Positions 24,250 to 36,758 of a stretch of 64,000 bases of DNA are shown in pieces. The stretch lies in assembly GCA_013397455.1 (NCBI GenBank), contig VYZB01000213.1, forward strand, positions 24,279 to 88,278, read 5' to 3'. The DNA comes from Crotophaga sulcirostris. Its lineage: Eukaryota > Chordata > Aves > Cuculiformes > Crotophagidae. The number at the start of each line of letters is the position of its first letter. Position 1 is the first letter of the stretch. The notes under the pieces are model-generated. The model ran no database searches, had not been told where the DNA came from, and worked only from the letters and a program-made list of their open reading frames with translations. Both the position numbers and the translations under genes were made by a program.

Positions 24250-24475
24250 ATATTATGGTAGCACCTAGAGGCCAGAGTTCTATTGCGCAAGGCACTGTAC
24301 AAATATATGCAAGGGACTAACTCTTGCTTTGAGGAATATTTGTAAAAGCAAGATCTAAGCAGCAACTGCAGCACGAGAACAAGCAAGATATTGGTGGTCA
24401 ATATGCCAAAAAGTGACTGCAGTGACTCATCTACTGAACTGCAGCTGAGCTTTGTGAAGGAGATTTCCCACAATT
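24250..24475 (+). repeat. Ancient amniote interspersed repeat
   Basis: The segment begins with 'ggtagcacctagaggcc', continues with 'aaggcactgtacaaatata', then a degraded form of 'agacagtccctgccccaaagag', then 'agcacgagaacaagcaaga' and 'atattggtggtcaatatgcc'. This order matches a repeat I know as abundant in turtle and crocodilian genomes and present in birds (ggtagcgcctagaggcc ... taggcgctgtacaaac ... caatattggtcagcatg). I do not recall its database name with certainty. It may belong with old LINE 3' ends or CORE-SINEs. The copy is diverged and has no open frame of its own. Confidence 0.75.
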
Positions 24476-27400
24476 GGTTTGGAAGAAGTCATGAGTCCGT
24501 AGAGACACTCTGAGAAATTACATGGAACATATGTCAGGTTGTATGCATGTGCTATCATCCTTCACTAGATTCACTTTCCAAGTGTTTTGGTAGGACTTCC
24601 ATTATGTGTCCGTCAGGGACTAATAGATTATAAGGAAAAAAATTACATGGAGATGATAGTCTGTTGTAGAATCAGTCAACAAGGGATTTTTATATGTCCT
24701 GGAGATTGAAGGCATTGAGTTTTCAGGTTTTCTATTGAATGTTACCTAACATGTCTAAAGAAAAGCTATTGATAGTGTTGAATAGTCCTGGAACTGCACT
24801 GCTCCCTTCCTCTGCCTCTGTCTACTAAGTTGGTGACAGAAAAAGTCAACAACTACTGTGATTTCAAAAGAAACAGTAAACCCATGGAGAACATTAATGC
24901 TGGTCCCTGTTTAAACTTCACAGCAAATGTCCTTTTACTCTTAGCCAGAGAATGTTATCAAATCTGACAATGACTTAAGACACAGGGTCAGGTTTGGGAG
25001 CTGAGTGTTAGCATTGGCTTTGGTTCAAGTACTGAGCCTACAGTAGAGGGAGTTCATTAGTGTCAGTGAGTATTTTTCTATTTTTATAAAACAGTTCTGA
25101 GAGACTCCTTGGAATTGGGTGACATTTGGCTGGTGAGCTAGCTGTGAAAAAGTTTCAAGTTTTGTGATATTTGTCACATGGCAACATTTCGCTCTGGCAG
25201 CAATTTTTCTGTGGAGCGTTATTCTTCTTGTTATCAATGGCTTTGGACAGCTTTCTAACACCTTCCCTGAATGTTTTCCAAAACTATCTGGTTGGCTTGG
25301 AAATACTCAGGAATACACAAAGCTCACGTGTGCCAGCTGTTGACCCATCTGTGGTGCCTGGCACTTTTTATTCTCTTTACATGGACAGGCATGAGCTGGA
25401 AAGTGCAACCCACGGTTTGGCGTGACAGTCAGAGTCATACCATGAACAGCTCTGCAATGGCAATGGCTTGTCGCAGTATCTCCTGTAAGTCCCATCTCAC
25501 TTTGCTTGTAACTATGAAGTGGTAAAAGAGCAGAAGGATAAAGAACTTGATTTTAAAATTCGAAGACAGCGTCACACATGTAAAATAGGTGCTATAGAGC
25601 TTTGCACTGTGTGTGTAGCTCCTCTGTCATCCAGTAATGCTGTCTAATTTCACTCATCTCTTTTCATTCATCTCTTAGCTCCTTTGAATGTTTTGGTTTT
25701 ATTTCTATATACTTTTACATTTCCACTACTCTTGATTGAGGGAATCTTCCTCCTAAATTATCACAAATTGTTTTCAATAGTGAAGTAACAGTAGAACATG
25801 CAATCCCAAATCTCTAAAGACTAGCTGAGGTCTGGAAGCCAGTAGCAGAAGGGTCTTTCTAGCCTTGGTACTTCAGACTTAGCCTATCTCTGGCAGCATG
25901 TTTTCCTGATTGTTTATTTTTAAACATTTCTTCTGCATGTAAAGTGGGAAGAAACTGTCAGAGGAAGAGACAAGACAATGCAATAAGCAATAATTTGACA
26001 AACAAAAGACTATCAATAATATAAATTACATTTTTATCACTGATTTTTGAAGGTTACTTACTGAACAAGTATTTCTGGAATCAAATCTGGTGAGGGCTGG
26101 AGAAGACCAATGCAATAGTGCATACTGAAATTCAGACAGCAAAACATCGGTGCTTACTGAAGGTAGTTGGAGATATGATAATCTTCAATGATGCTTGGTG
26201 CTAGTGGAAAGTTAAAAGTTTCTTCTGCCACTGGATTTCCTGGAATACAAAAACAATGTTAGCAGACATTTGACAACAAATGCTCTGTAGCTGACTGTTG
26301 TTTTTCCCACTTCCCTACTATTTCATAGCCTTCATTTCCCTTCCAGTGCTACCATGCAGAGGTGGTAATTTAGTGAGGAGCACAGCACAGCTACCCCATG
26401 GCCCCTTGGTGAAAGTGCCAGCCTCCTTCATCCTGATGCTTTTCTGTACTCACTCCAGATTTGAGTTCATAGTGTTTGCAGATTAACATCCAGGCTAGTT
26501 CCAAGGCTGAACACTGTTCTTCAGATAGATTTATGAATGCAAGTGGATGTCTTTTCATATTGTATCACATTGTGCAAAGCCTCTGTGTTTAGACTGGCAA
26601 AATTGCATCCCAGATGCTGTAAACCTATGAATGCTGCTTTTTGATTTCTTTTCCAGGCCCTCTTCAAGCTCATGCACTGCAAAACAGATTTCATTGCCCA
26701 GATCTCCCTTTCTTTTACACATTACTTTATATGTCAAGATTTATGTTCATTTAGGACACAGAGGCAGTTCCTTAAAATGCTGTAAAATGGCTTTTGCTAC
26801 CAGGGACTGGCAATAAATTTTTTCCTTTGAAGACAATAGGTACAATTCCTTCTTCCTCTTGCTTTGCAAAATCAGCTGTGACAGCACTAGGGAAGCAGTG
26901 GGGAATCAGGCTCAGGAAATGTCATCTCATGGCGCTTTTTATTCTCTTTATTTGAGAAGCAAAGGGACCAGGGAGAGAAAAGAGTGACCTGGCTGTTTTG
27001 TAAGTAGGGCAACACAGTATGTCACCAAGATATTGCTGAAGTGACTAAGAAAGACAATTTAACCAAATGTGAATGAAAAAGCTGCATATATTTTTTCAAT
27101 TATTGTTTCACAACCGAGTATTTGAGTACATAAAATGTGCACAAGTTACTTCGATCTAGTCACTTTTTTATTCCTTCAGTAGTGGTTTAAGTATGCGTCC
27201 TTACCTCACAACCTCATTCAATGCACGTTTCAGCAATGATTTGTACAGAAACTCACCTGCCTAATGCTAGAGTCTTCCTAATATTGCTTTGAGTACTGTT
27301 CAAATCTTGAATGCAATGGGAACAATGTAGTATTTGCACAGGCTGATAACTTATATCCTAAAGTACGCTTTTATGGCATCCAAATGAAACCGTTTTCAGT

Positions 27401-28736
27401 GACTACACAAACCAAAGTGGTAAATTATCCTAAATGGATATAACCTTTTTTTTTTCATTAAGTATCTATTTCATAATTCTCATTCTTTATTATTGCTTTT
27501 GTAACCTACAAAACTCTTCTCATTAAAAGGTACCTTGTCTACATTCACTAGTCTGTAATCATTTAATTAAGTGGTAATTCTTGTAGTTTTACCTGTGAAA
27601 TTTTGTTTAGATTTCTGTTTGCAAATGTCTGATAGAAGCTATTTTCTGATATGCAGAGATCTTAGCCAGTACTCCTCCCAGACACAGCCATTCAAAATAC
27701 TTAAAACATATTTTTCTGTTGTTAAAGCAAAACTCTTTTGTTTTGGATTGATTCAGAAATGTGAAGCATTTGACAGTCCCAGGAAAAGCACTTGGATTAT
27801 TGGCAAAAATGCAATAATTTTCATTCCCATGGTGAAATATGAACCCTAGCGGTCAGGACACTGACAAAACTCATGGACTCCCCATTCCCCATGGAGAAGG
27901 GATACAGAGACACAGCAAGGTCCTCTGTGCCAGGCCCTTTGAGGTTTAGCTGCTCAGTGAGACTTCAGATTGTGACTTAATATTTGTCATGACACAACAA
28001 GTAAATAAATACATTGGCACAAAGCCTAGAGCCTGTCAGCACTGCCCCTGCTGAAACTTTCTGTTCAAAATACAGAGGTCTATTTATCATCTGTCACATA
28101 AAGCCTGTTCAGGGGAAATCACCTAGGATATGTTGAGTTTCCTTTTTTGGCTTCTTGATGGTGTCATCTAGACAAACCTCGTATCCAGAGACCCTTGCTG
28201 AAAGCATTAGACCAAAGTAGCTGTGAGGGCTGTTACTTGTCAAAATCATTTAATTTGTAATCGCATGTTTCATAGTTGGGCTGTGCAAAGTCAGCTTAAG
28301 CAAAATGCCTCTATTTCTGTTATTTGTCCTAAATGCTAAAGTGTGGAATAGTTACAGCATCTCTTTAGTGGAACATTGTACAACCACAAGGATTTTCACA
28401 CTGGATAGGAGACTCAGTGCTGACTTTTATTCTTTCAGTGCTGTACATATTCCCAAGCATTCTCAATGAAAAGAGGTGAAACACTACCAAAAATGTACTG
28501 AAGGTAGGAAACTATTTTGTATTGTTATCTTTCTTCCAGCAATAATTACTGAGTTCCAATAGTGGGACTGAGTGCATTTTGGGTGAGGGGGGGAACATGG
28601 GAAAGAAGGACAGAGGTGACAACAAGGACATTGTGGATGATATACTGAAACCAAAGAAGAGAAAGAGAAGTAAGAGTGAAATCCAAGGGAAGGTAGCGAT
28701 GAGAGTTAACAAAGCAAGTGAGACCTAGGGATGGAG
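24476..28736. other. Unique non-coding sequence
   Basis: No gene recognised. Frames of 84-92 codons near 25171-25525 overlap in two phases, and one at 27571-27849 stands alone. None shows a domain. Donor-like CAG|GTGAGT on the minus strand at 27250-27258 lacks a good upstream acceptor. Confidence 0.65.
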
Positions 28737-29156
28737 TTAAAAAACAGAGAATAAACAACTGCATTTTGGGAAGTATGTGAAATCATATACTGGAAGAGCA
28801 ACATATATAGTATCATCCTGGAAGTCCTTCTTCCTGACCCTTTGTATTTGGCAACTCTGAGAGGAGGTTTTCAGTACACAGAAATTTTGCACAGCCTTAA
28901 CATGCTGTAGACAATGAGGATACCAGGGCCAAGGGGTGCACATCAGCCCCCATCTGCTGCTCAGTCTACACAGTGTATATCCTTGGCATGTGAAATCTGT
29001 ACTGAGGGGTCTGACATGGAAGACTAAACCAGATAGTACATGAATAGGAAAGTATCCTTGGACTGTCCTGACCTTAAAATCTTTGAGTCCATGAATACCT
29101 TTCTCGGAACAAAAAAAGTATTCTGGTACCCTATTTCTACCATTTTTCAAAAGCAT
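28737..29156 (-). other. Longest open reading frame (139 codons), probably not a gene
   Basis: This is the longest ATG-to-stop frame in the window. The predicted product is Cys- and Phe-rich, has no clear signal peptide, membrane helix or known motif, and ends in SVF. No promoter, polyadenylation or splice pattern frames it convincingly. The region is slightly richer in G+C, which lengthens chance frames. I list it only because it is the maximum. If real, it would be an orphan. Confidence 0.1.
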
Positions 29157-29545
29157 CTAATTTTTTGAAGAGATGCTGCAGGGTTTTTCTTCTTTCCTTC
29201 AGAATGCTAACCTTTCAAAATCAATAGGAAACACAACATAACCCAGTATTTCAATCTTATTTCACCTCTGATGGCTATTTATAATTGCTACTCAAATATG
29301 AAATCCTCTTCTGACCTTTGATGCCAGAGTATACTTGAAATTCATGCCTCGCTGTGCCCTGTCAGCTCCTTTTCATGCATGCTTTTATATGTGGGCTAAT
29401 AAATATGATTTTGGAAGCAAAAGCTCTGGCAGTTAAATCCAGCTTGTGATTTTGCTGTGAGGCATGCTTGCAAAAACCTTATCTAGAAACTGAAGCAGAG
29501 CAATTTTTCACTTAAGTGGTTTTGAATATGACATCACTGTTTATG
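29157..29545. other. Unique non-coding sequence
   Basis: No gene. The part from about 29300 has few simple repeats and resembles conserved non-coding DNA, but no comparison was possible. Confidence 0.6.
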
Positions 29546-29576
29546 ACTGACATTAGCAAGTAATTTTAATGTCAGT
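29546..29576. repeat. 10-bp perfect inverted repeat
   Basis: ACTGACATTA (29546-29555) and TAATGTCAGT (29567-29576) are exact reverse complements around an 11-nt spacer. The half-site arrangement would suit a dimeric DNA-binding protein or a small hairpin. Confidence 0.7.
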
Positions 29577-31408
29577 GACACATATGACACAATTGCTAAA
29601 GTTTAAGTAACCCAGAGATTCATATTTTAATTAGTGCTCTTTGTTGAAACATATTTTACCTGAATCTGTGATATAAGATAGCAGTTTATTTTAATATTAT
29701 TCAGGCTACACTTTTGTTACGAAAATACATTACATTTCAGTCTGAGTCAAAAGAAACCAATAGTCTGTATATTCCAAAACGTACAATGCTTATCTTTTTG
29801 TTATGAAATGAATTCATCAATCTCAGGTTACATGTTTTTGATTTATATCTCCAAAATATTATACCAATCAAAGAGAAAGTATCTAAAGAGATGATGCTCA
29901 GAAAACATTGAGGAATAATGGAATCTGTCAAATTCTTTCATCCTTACAGTTCAGGCTTGGGCCGAACCAAAGTCATCAACTCTTCTGTAGAGACTTAAAC
30001 AGTCTAAAGTGGATAGGAATAGTAATTTCTGCCAAGGCACAATCTAAACAGTAGTTACTGACAATTTATCTCAACCTTCTATCTTCTGTATACCATAGAT
30101 AAAAATCTTCTGTATATCAATCACGCTATAATATGCTAACTGACATAATTAAGGCTGAAATAAATTCAGAAAAGAATTGAAATTAAAATATGGTAATGAA
30201 CTAGCTGTTGATTTGCAGCACAGTGTTATGCTACTTGGCATTTCAGATACAGAGGAGAAGGTATTTTAATAATGAAAGTTGTGTGTGAATAGGCAAGGGC
30301 TTGAGAAGAGAATATTTTGACTCTTACTTGGAAACTGTCACTGTAATTGCTGCAGGAGTTCATCTAACATGACAAAAAGCAGTATTTGGGCACTGACAAC
30401 ACCTCTAGAGCTTTAGGCACATAAGAACAAAAATACCCACAGTTATGGTCTGAATGTAAAACTTCACGAATAGGGTTGTTTTCAGTTTCACTTTTCTGTG
30501 GCTTCCTCATGCCAGATTCAAATGAAAGGCAGTTTCATCTTTCAAGATGAAAACATGTTTTAAAAAATAGGCAGACTGTCCTTTCCTATAAACTCTGATT
30601 TGCCAGTGTAAAAATGCTTCAGTGGAGCATACCAGCAAGTAGCTCTAACTTCACTCTTAATTTTTAAACAGCTTATGTATTTTTCCTGTCACAACTTGGA
30701 GTTAAACCAGCTGTAATACAAACACCATTAAAATTATTGCATTTTAGAGAAGTATCTAAAAGTCTACATATATGGTTCAATGTAAACATGATGGTGACTG
30801 AGTTGTTCCTGCAACTTTAAAATGCAAGAAACACTGAGCACAGGAGAAACTTGTCAGTTGAAAAAGGTTTCTGCTTGAATTGGTTCAGTATAATGTGTCA
30901 AAACCAATATTTTTCACACTGAAGTATTTAAGATTTGTGTTTTAGTTATTTAGCTTTGGAAAGAGAAACCTTAAAATAAAACTTCTTTGTTTTTTTCCTA
31001 AACATTTTCTTGGTTTGATACAAATGACAGAACTGTCTTTGCATTGAATTCAGTAAGTTTTGGGTCAAGCACTGTTTTCCCTAGGGTGGTAGCAGCTGTC
31101 TGGGGTGCGATTGTGGCTTGTACGAAATGTTGCTTGGGTCTCAGTTCAGCAACCAAGCAAGGGTGCAGATGCAGAAGCTGATGGAGGCAGTGGAGTGGCG
31201 CACTTGGGGAATGGCAGTGTCACCAAGAACTGGCATTGAAGCCTTACCCCTAGAGATGGGTATATGGGTAAAACTTAAGACAGAAATTACCTGGTAGTTT
31301 GGGAAGACAGTATTTGTTGTTTTCTTGTGTTTTTTTGTGCTATTTTTTTTCTTTTGAATCTTGAAAGCAAACCCACAGTGCAACTGGTTGCTGGTTGCAT
31401 CAACCCAG
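29577..31408. other. Unique non-coding sequence
   Basis: No gene or repeat recognised. 31080-31260 is somewhat richer in G+C than its flanks, with no identified cause. Confidence 0.65.
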
Positions 31409-31450
31409 ACTCTTTTATATACCCTCCAAACTCTTTTATATACCCTCTAA
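31409..31450 (+). repeat. 21-bp tandem duplication carrying TATA words
   Basis: Two adjacent 21-bp copies (31409-31429 and 31430-31450) differ at one base. Each contains TTTTATATA. The duplication is probably replication slippage. It creates two TATA-like elements 21 bp apart, but no transcript is evident downstream. Confidence 0.85.
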
Positions 31451-34400
31451 TTCATTCTCTGTCCCTCATGAGTAGGATGGTCTGATTGAAGTGGTCTCAG
31501 TCTCCCCTTGATGTAATTCCACTGTGTATAGAGTCCTGACACTCTCACGCAAAAAGGGCTGAAATTAATATCAGTGGCTCCATAGCCTGGTAACAAGGAC
31601 ATATGTGAAAGAGACACCAGCTTAGATTTACTCATGGCTGATTGTGCGCAGAGAGTGTAAAAAGATCCCGAGCCCCTGGGAGAGGTCCACAGTAATGTAT
31701 TCCTGGGGTCATACCGGTAGGTCTTCCTTGATCTCAGTTATTGGAACTATTTGATTTTGAATAAAATATTTAAATTATTAATCAGGCCAGAGAGTCCCTG
31801 GGACTTGCTAGTAAGGTGGAATACCTGTCCAATGAATCTTTAATAAATTTATGTGAGGTTGAAGAGCCACAGTAAGAGAGTTTGTGAAGCCATCATCACT
31901 CTGCCCTAGAGTGTTAGCAACCAGGTCACTGGGACAGCTTTTCCCAGGCAGGTGGCGACTATATTGACCCTTGTCCTTGCTGCTCTGCATGATCTGCTGG
32001 TTAATTAGGTAAAACAAGCTGACAAATTTCTTCTCTTGTTATCCTGGGAGAATCAGTTGAAATCACTGTGCATCTGGTGAATTAGAATCCACCATTTTGG
32101 CTGGCTTTTCTAGTGTTTTTTTAGACACTTCTATTAAGGAAAAAAATGTAGTGAATAATGAAAGAAGATGGACAGATCATTCTAAGCCACTTAGTGGGTT
32201 GATAAACCTGTACTCAGAATATTTTTCATTTCGTCCATTATTTTTTACTGAAAGAGTAAAGCATACATCTGTGACAACACTGGTAAAGTCTTATGTCATA
32301 TTTTGTTGCTCGTTTTGAGATATTGATATAAAACACTTGATCTTGAAGGGCAAGAACATGTGGCTGAAGGTGAACTGGGATATATTAATTTTAAATTTTA
32401 GTGTGTTTATGAATGCTGTAGGACAATCTGATTACCTTTTATGACCTTTTATCCTTGAAATTTTCAGGATGGAAACCATTATGCCACAAAAAAAATTAAT
32501 TCCTTTCTTACGCCTTGTTTTATCCATCTTCTTGCAAGATTAACTATCCTATTCTTGTTTGTCCTTTTCCTGTCTTTCACTGTCTTGAGCATGCAATTTC
32601 TTCTCTCTCCTTAATTCTTCAGCTTCCTTCAGTGAGATCCTGTGACCTGGATCCTAAATGAGGAAGCATCATTGGTTTTGAACAGCATTCTGTAATTTTA
32701 ATCTTGTGTTTTAGTCTTTCTTGTGTACATCATATCACCTTAGCTTTTGTGGTCAGCATTGTATCCTGAGCCAAGATTTTTATGGAGATGTCTGTAAAGG
32801 TGCTCCTTCATTGGAATCAAGTAGGTAATTCAGGTACCTCTGTCGCTTCTGAATAGTATTGTGTGATGTATCCTGAACACATTTATGTAGTTCTGTACAG
32901 GACAAAAATGTTTGAAAAAAAAGCAACTGAGGTTTTAGAAAGGCCATTGTTTAAGGCCCCAATCATGCTTGAAAATTTTCTCATGGCTAATTTACAACTA
33001 ACAAACCCATGATGCATAATGAAAAAAAAGACATAAAAAGGAGAGAAAGGTAGGTTAAATGTCAGTGCATTTGTTCTTTTTGTAAGTACCACAAGATTTG
33101 CATAGGCTTATTTTATTATTATGCCTGTCTTCTTAGCACCTCTTATTTGCTAAGTCACTTGTCTGAAGAGATTGCAAACTGGCAAGCTGGAAGCAATAAT
33201 TTATAAAGCATTTATACTAAAAACATGGTTCAAGGAGACCTCAGTCCTGACATGAGTTTCAAGAGACTATAATAATGCAAGCAAGAGACATGTAGTGGCC
33301 AAGGCTTGTCAGGATTGCTGTAATATAGCCCGTGAAGTAATATTGAGATGAAACTGGATGAAAGCTATTTGAGGCTGTCTGCTGATGCACTTTCTAACGG
33401 TGACATCTATCAGATACAGTCTCTAGAGGGAAGCAGTAGAAACTACCGCAGTGAATAATTTAAAAATTAATCTGCTAAAACACTTGAGAACATAGCAAAT
33501 CGAAGAGGTCTGTGTTGGCAGAGGACAGCTGAAAAAAAAGAATATGCTATTTCCAGCTCTCTCTTCCGTGAGTCTGGGACAGCTACAACACGCTTGTCTT
33601 TCACTTACCCAGTACATCTAACTGAATTGGCTAACTCTGTAACACTTGAGAGAGGGAGAGATACACTGTATTAAATACTTCCACTTATGAACTCAATATA
33701 TACCATGAAATTGATGGCAATTCTTTTCTTTACAACCTTTTCCATCGAAACAAATAATTCTATCGGATCCAGGTGCAAAATAAAATCTGAAAAGGTATCA
33801 TTCTTCAAAAATGTCGAAAGCCCAGTGTCTAAGGAGATATACTTCTATGTCTGTAAAATATATATTTTCAAAATCAAGTTTGGAGTACACTATATAATGG
33901 AAATTAATCTTAACTATGTTTTCTAACAACAGTATGTGAGCCCAAATAAGTCCAAAAAACCCCTTCAATTTTTTTTCATACATTATGTTTGGTTCTGGAA
34001 TATGCTGTTATTTTATATCACGGCTGTATTTTAATGTTATTGAAATTGGATTCTTTTCACAAATGAAATAGAAAGTATTATAGGAGATGGATTAGGGATT
34101 TTGTAAATAGCTAAACATCTTTAATTGTTGTAGAATGAAGTTCTTAAATGCTTGCAGCAACTGCCCTTTGCAGTGAGTAGAAACAGAAGTTGTTGTTTGC
34201 AGTCAAGTGGATATGGAGTTTGTGTTATCACCAATGAGGTATTATCAAAACACTCCAACACAAGTATGATCCATTCTGACACCAACATAAGGATATGCTC
34301 TTGCCATCTGTACTGTGAAAAGATGATGGTAGGTTTTAACACTATGGATTTACCTATAGCACAAAACATGAACAGTAAATAACTATGCTCCTCAGCTTTA

Positions 34401-36734
34401 TTTAAAGAAACAGGTCCACTGCAAGCATTGTTTCTGTTATTAATTTTATTTTTCCTACTTTAGTTGTATACACCTGATTTTAAAAGGTGTAAATGGCGTT
34501 GAGGACTCACACTAAGTCTCTTCAACCCTGCACATAGGTTGAAGAAATTCCTGTCCATTAAACCCACTTAGAACTTTTTTTCCAAGAGGCCACAGGAGTT
34601 GCTGCACTTCTGCCTCTGCAATGAGTATTGCAGCCCTCAAAGACCTCCTTGCTTTCAGACAAACTACAGACACATGCATTGCTCTAATCTGCTATTTAAA
34701 AGCTTTCAGCCTTCCTAAAAGTTGATGTGCAGGTACAATGAAAAGTGGGACATGATAAAAAAGCAGTAATTGGGGAACTACAACAGCACTGTGGCTTATC
34801 TCACGTGTGCAGAACTGGGTAGGACTGATGTACTTTAACTTTTTAAGTAGGTTTAATGAGAGACTCCAAACCTTCTGCCTCTATACTTCTGCTCTTCCTG
34901 TCCTTGTGTGCTGCCTCAAAGCTTACCTTTACTTTTAACTATCATTCCCTTAGCTTATTTTTAAATTTTTCCCACAGGATGAATCTCCTGCCAGCTCTCC
35001 AGGGCATAGGATGCAAAAGAGAAGGTAAATGTTTGATGGTAGAAATGGAGAAAGGACAGATGTTAAACGCAAGGCTGCTAAGGGTCAAGTATTCTTCCAC
35101 AGAGGTTCCAAAAGTGGTGCCAGAGGCTTGACCTCTACTTGGGCTGCTTGCTAGTCCACAAGAATTCAGATCTCAACTCACCTCAAAGCCAGCAACACTC
35201 CGGTGCCAAAGCAGAGGGAAGAGGGAAAAAGCTCCATTGTTCATGAAGTTCACTGGTGAGATCTGAACCAAATGTTGATGTCCTGTGCTGGACAGCTGAG
35301 CTTATAGCAGCATGTCTGGATCAGAAAAGAACCACAGTAGCTGGTCTACATGGACAGGCCTTACCTACTTTTAGCCACATTTTCTAGTTGTGCCTTTGAG
35401 CTGTCACCTGTGTTTGGCAAAGGCCTTACTGTTTGCTAGGCTGGAATCACTGCAGCATGGTGTCTTTGTGTGCAATCAGCACGCACATGTATAGAAATGC
35501 AGTTTATGCTTTCTGCTTGTTTTCCTAGAGTATGTGTGTCCCCAAAATAAGGGGAGGATTGGTGTGTCACAATGTTTAATTACAAAATAATGAATATCAA
35601 CATTTAGCGGTTCCTATGGTATAGGTTTTCAAAAGTCTTTCCACTTGAAAACAACTCCTGAGGAATCAGACATGCTATAGGGCAGTCAGTGATGTCTCTG
35701 GTATTATTTGTTCTTAAAAGAAAGAAATTGGAAAGAAAAACTTACAGAGTGAAATAACAAGAGCTTTGGAGCAAAAAATGTTTTAGAAAATGTAGTGAGT
35801 CTGATGGTAGTGCAGTTTTGTACAATCTGAAAATTGAGTATGTTGGGTAATTGTGCATACATCTTTCGTTCAGAGAGAACCAAGATTCCTGTAACAAATC
35901 TTCCTATTGCCACAATAGCAAGGAAGGGAACCCTGGATCATTTTGAAATATTTCTGCAGAAAGCCCATTAGACCTAATGACTGCTCACTGGGTGATAGAA
36001 GGCACTTCACTTACCTGGCAAAAAAAATGCTCTTTAATGACTTCATTTATTCATTTTTTTTAAAAAACAGTAAAGTTGTCATGTTATAATCTCCCAGAGT
36101 TACTCCCGGGTGAGCTGTTGAAAGGTAATTTCACCACACCTAGAGCTTCACACTGTAATATAACCTGTTGTGCCTCACAGCATAATCACACTGTGGCATT
36201 TAGAAATCATTCATTGTGGCTGGGAAAACTGTCTTGCAATAACACCATTACCGCAACTTACATTTTTACAGCAATTTTACTTCTTAGGCAAACACACTGA
36301 AGTACTCTACAAAACATTTTATGTATGTGGCAGGTGCTAAATCACTGAGCATTGTGAGTCCCTGATGAACTAGCAGTGTCCCTTATATAATCAAAATATA
36401 TCATTTTTTCGCAAGAAGTTATCGCTGTTATAAAACATGCATATGTTTTTAACTTACATAAAACTTCCTTTTCCAACAGATCATACTGAATCATGGGCTT
36501 AGATACCGAAGTTTAAACTACAAGACAATGCCTTATATCCACTTGGAGATTAGCAGTCAGATACCAAACAATGGAAGGTTTTAAAGGAAATCTTGACACA
36601 AGCTGGGTAAAAACTGCTTTTAGCAGACTGGTAGTCTAAACTGGGGTTTACTAAACTCAGGAGTGTACAACACTGGCAATTCAGCATGTATAACAATATT
36701 CTCAGTACTTAAGAAACAGGCTGTCACCCACATT
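31451..36734. other. Unique non-coding sequence
   Basis: No gene recognised. 31460-32020 is somewhat richer in G+C and could hide an old LTR, but I saw no terminal repeats or primer-binding site. Short frames (up to 91 codons, 34856-35131) lack domains. Confidence 0.65.
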
Positions 36735-36758
36735 TGCGAAGGGTTATGTCCCTTCGCA
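36735..36758. repeat. 9-bp perfect hairpin with CpGs
   Basis: TGCGAAGGG (36735-36743) pairs exactly with CCCTTCGCA (36750-36758) around a 6-nt loop, TTATGT. Six of nine pairs are G-C and each arm retains a CpG, unusual in this CpG-poor window. It is too short for a microRNA precursor. No U-run follows on the plus strand, so it is not a simple Pol III terminator. Confidence 0.8.

Noticed and set aside
31939..31962. CTCF-like word ending in CAGGTGGCG
   Set aside because: Only the right part of the motif fits; the conserved CCA on the left is out of register.
31460..32020. Possible solo LTR
   Set aside because: Slightly higher G+C and TATA words only; no TG...CA ends, target duplication or primer-binding site seen.
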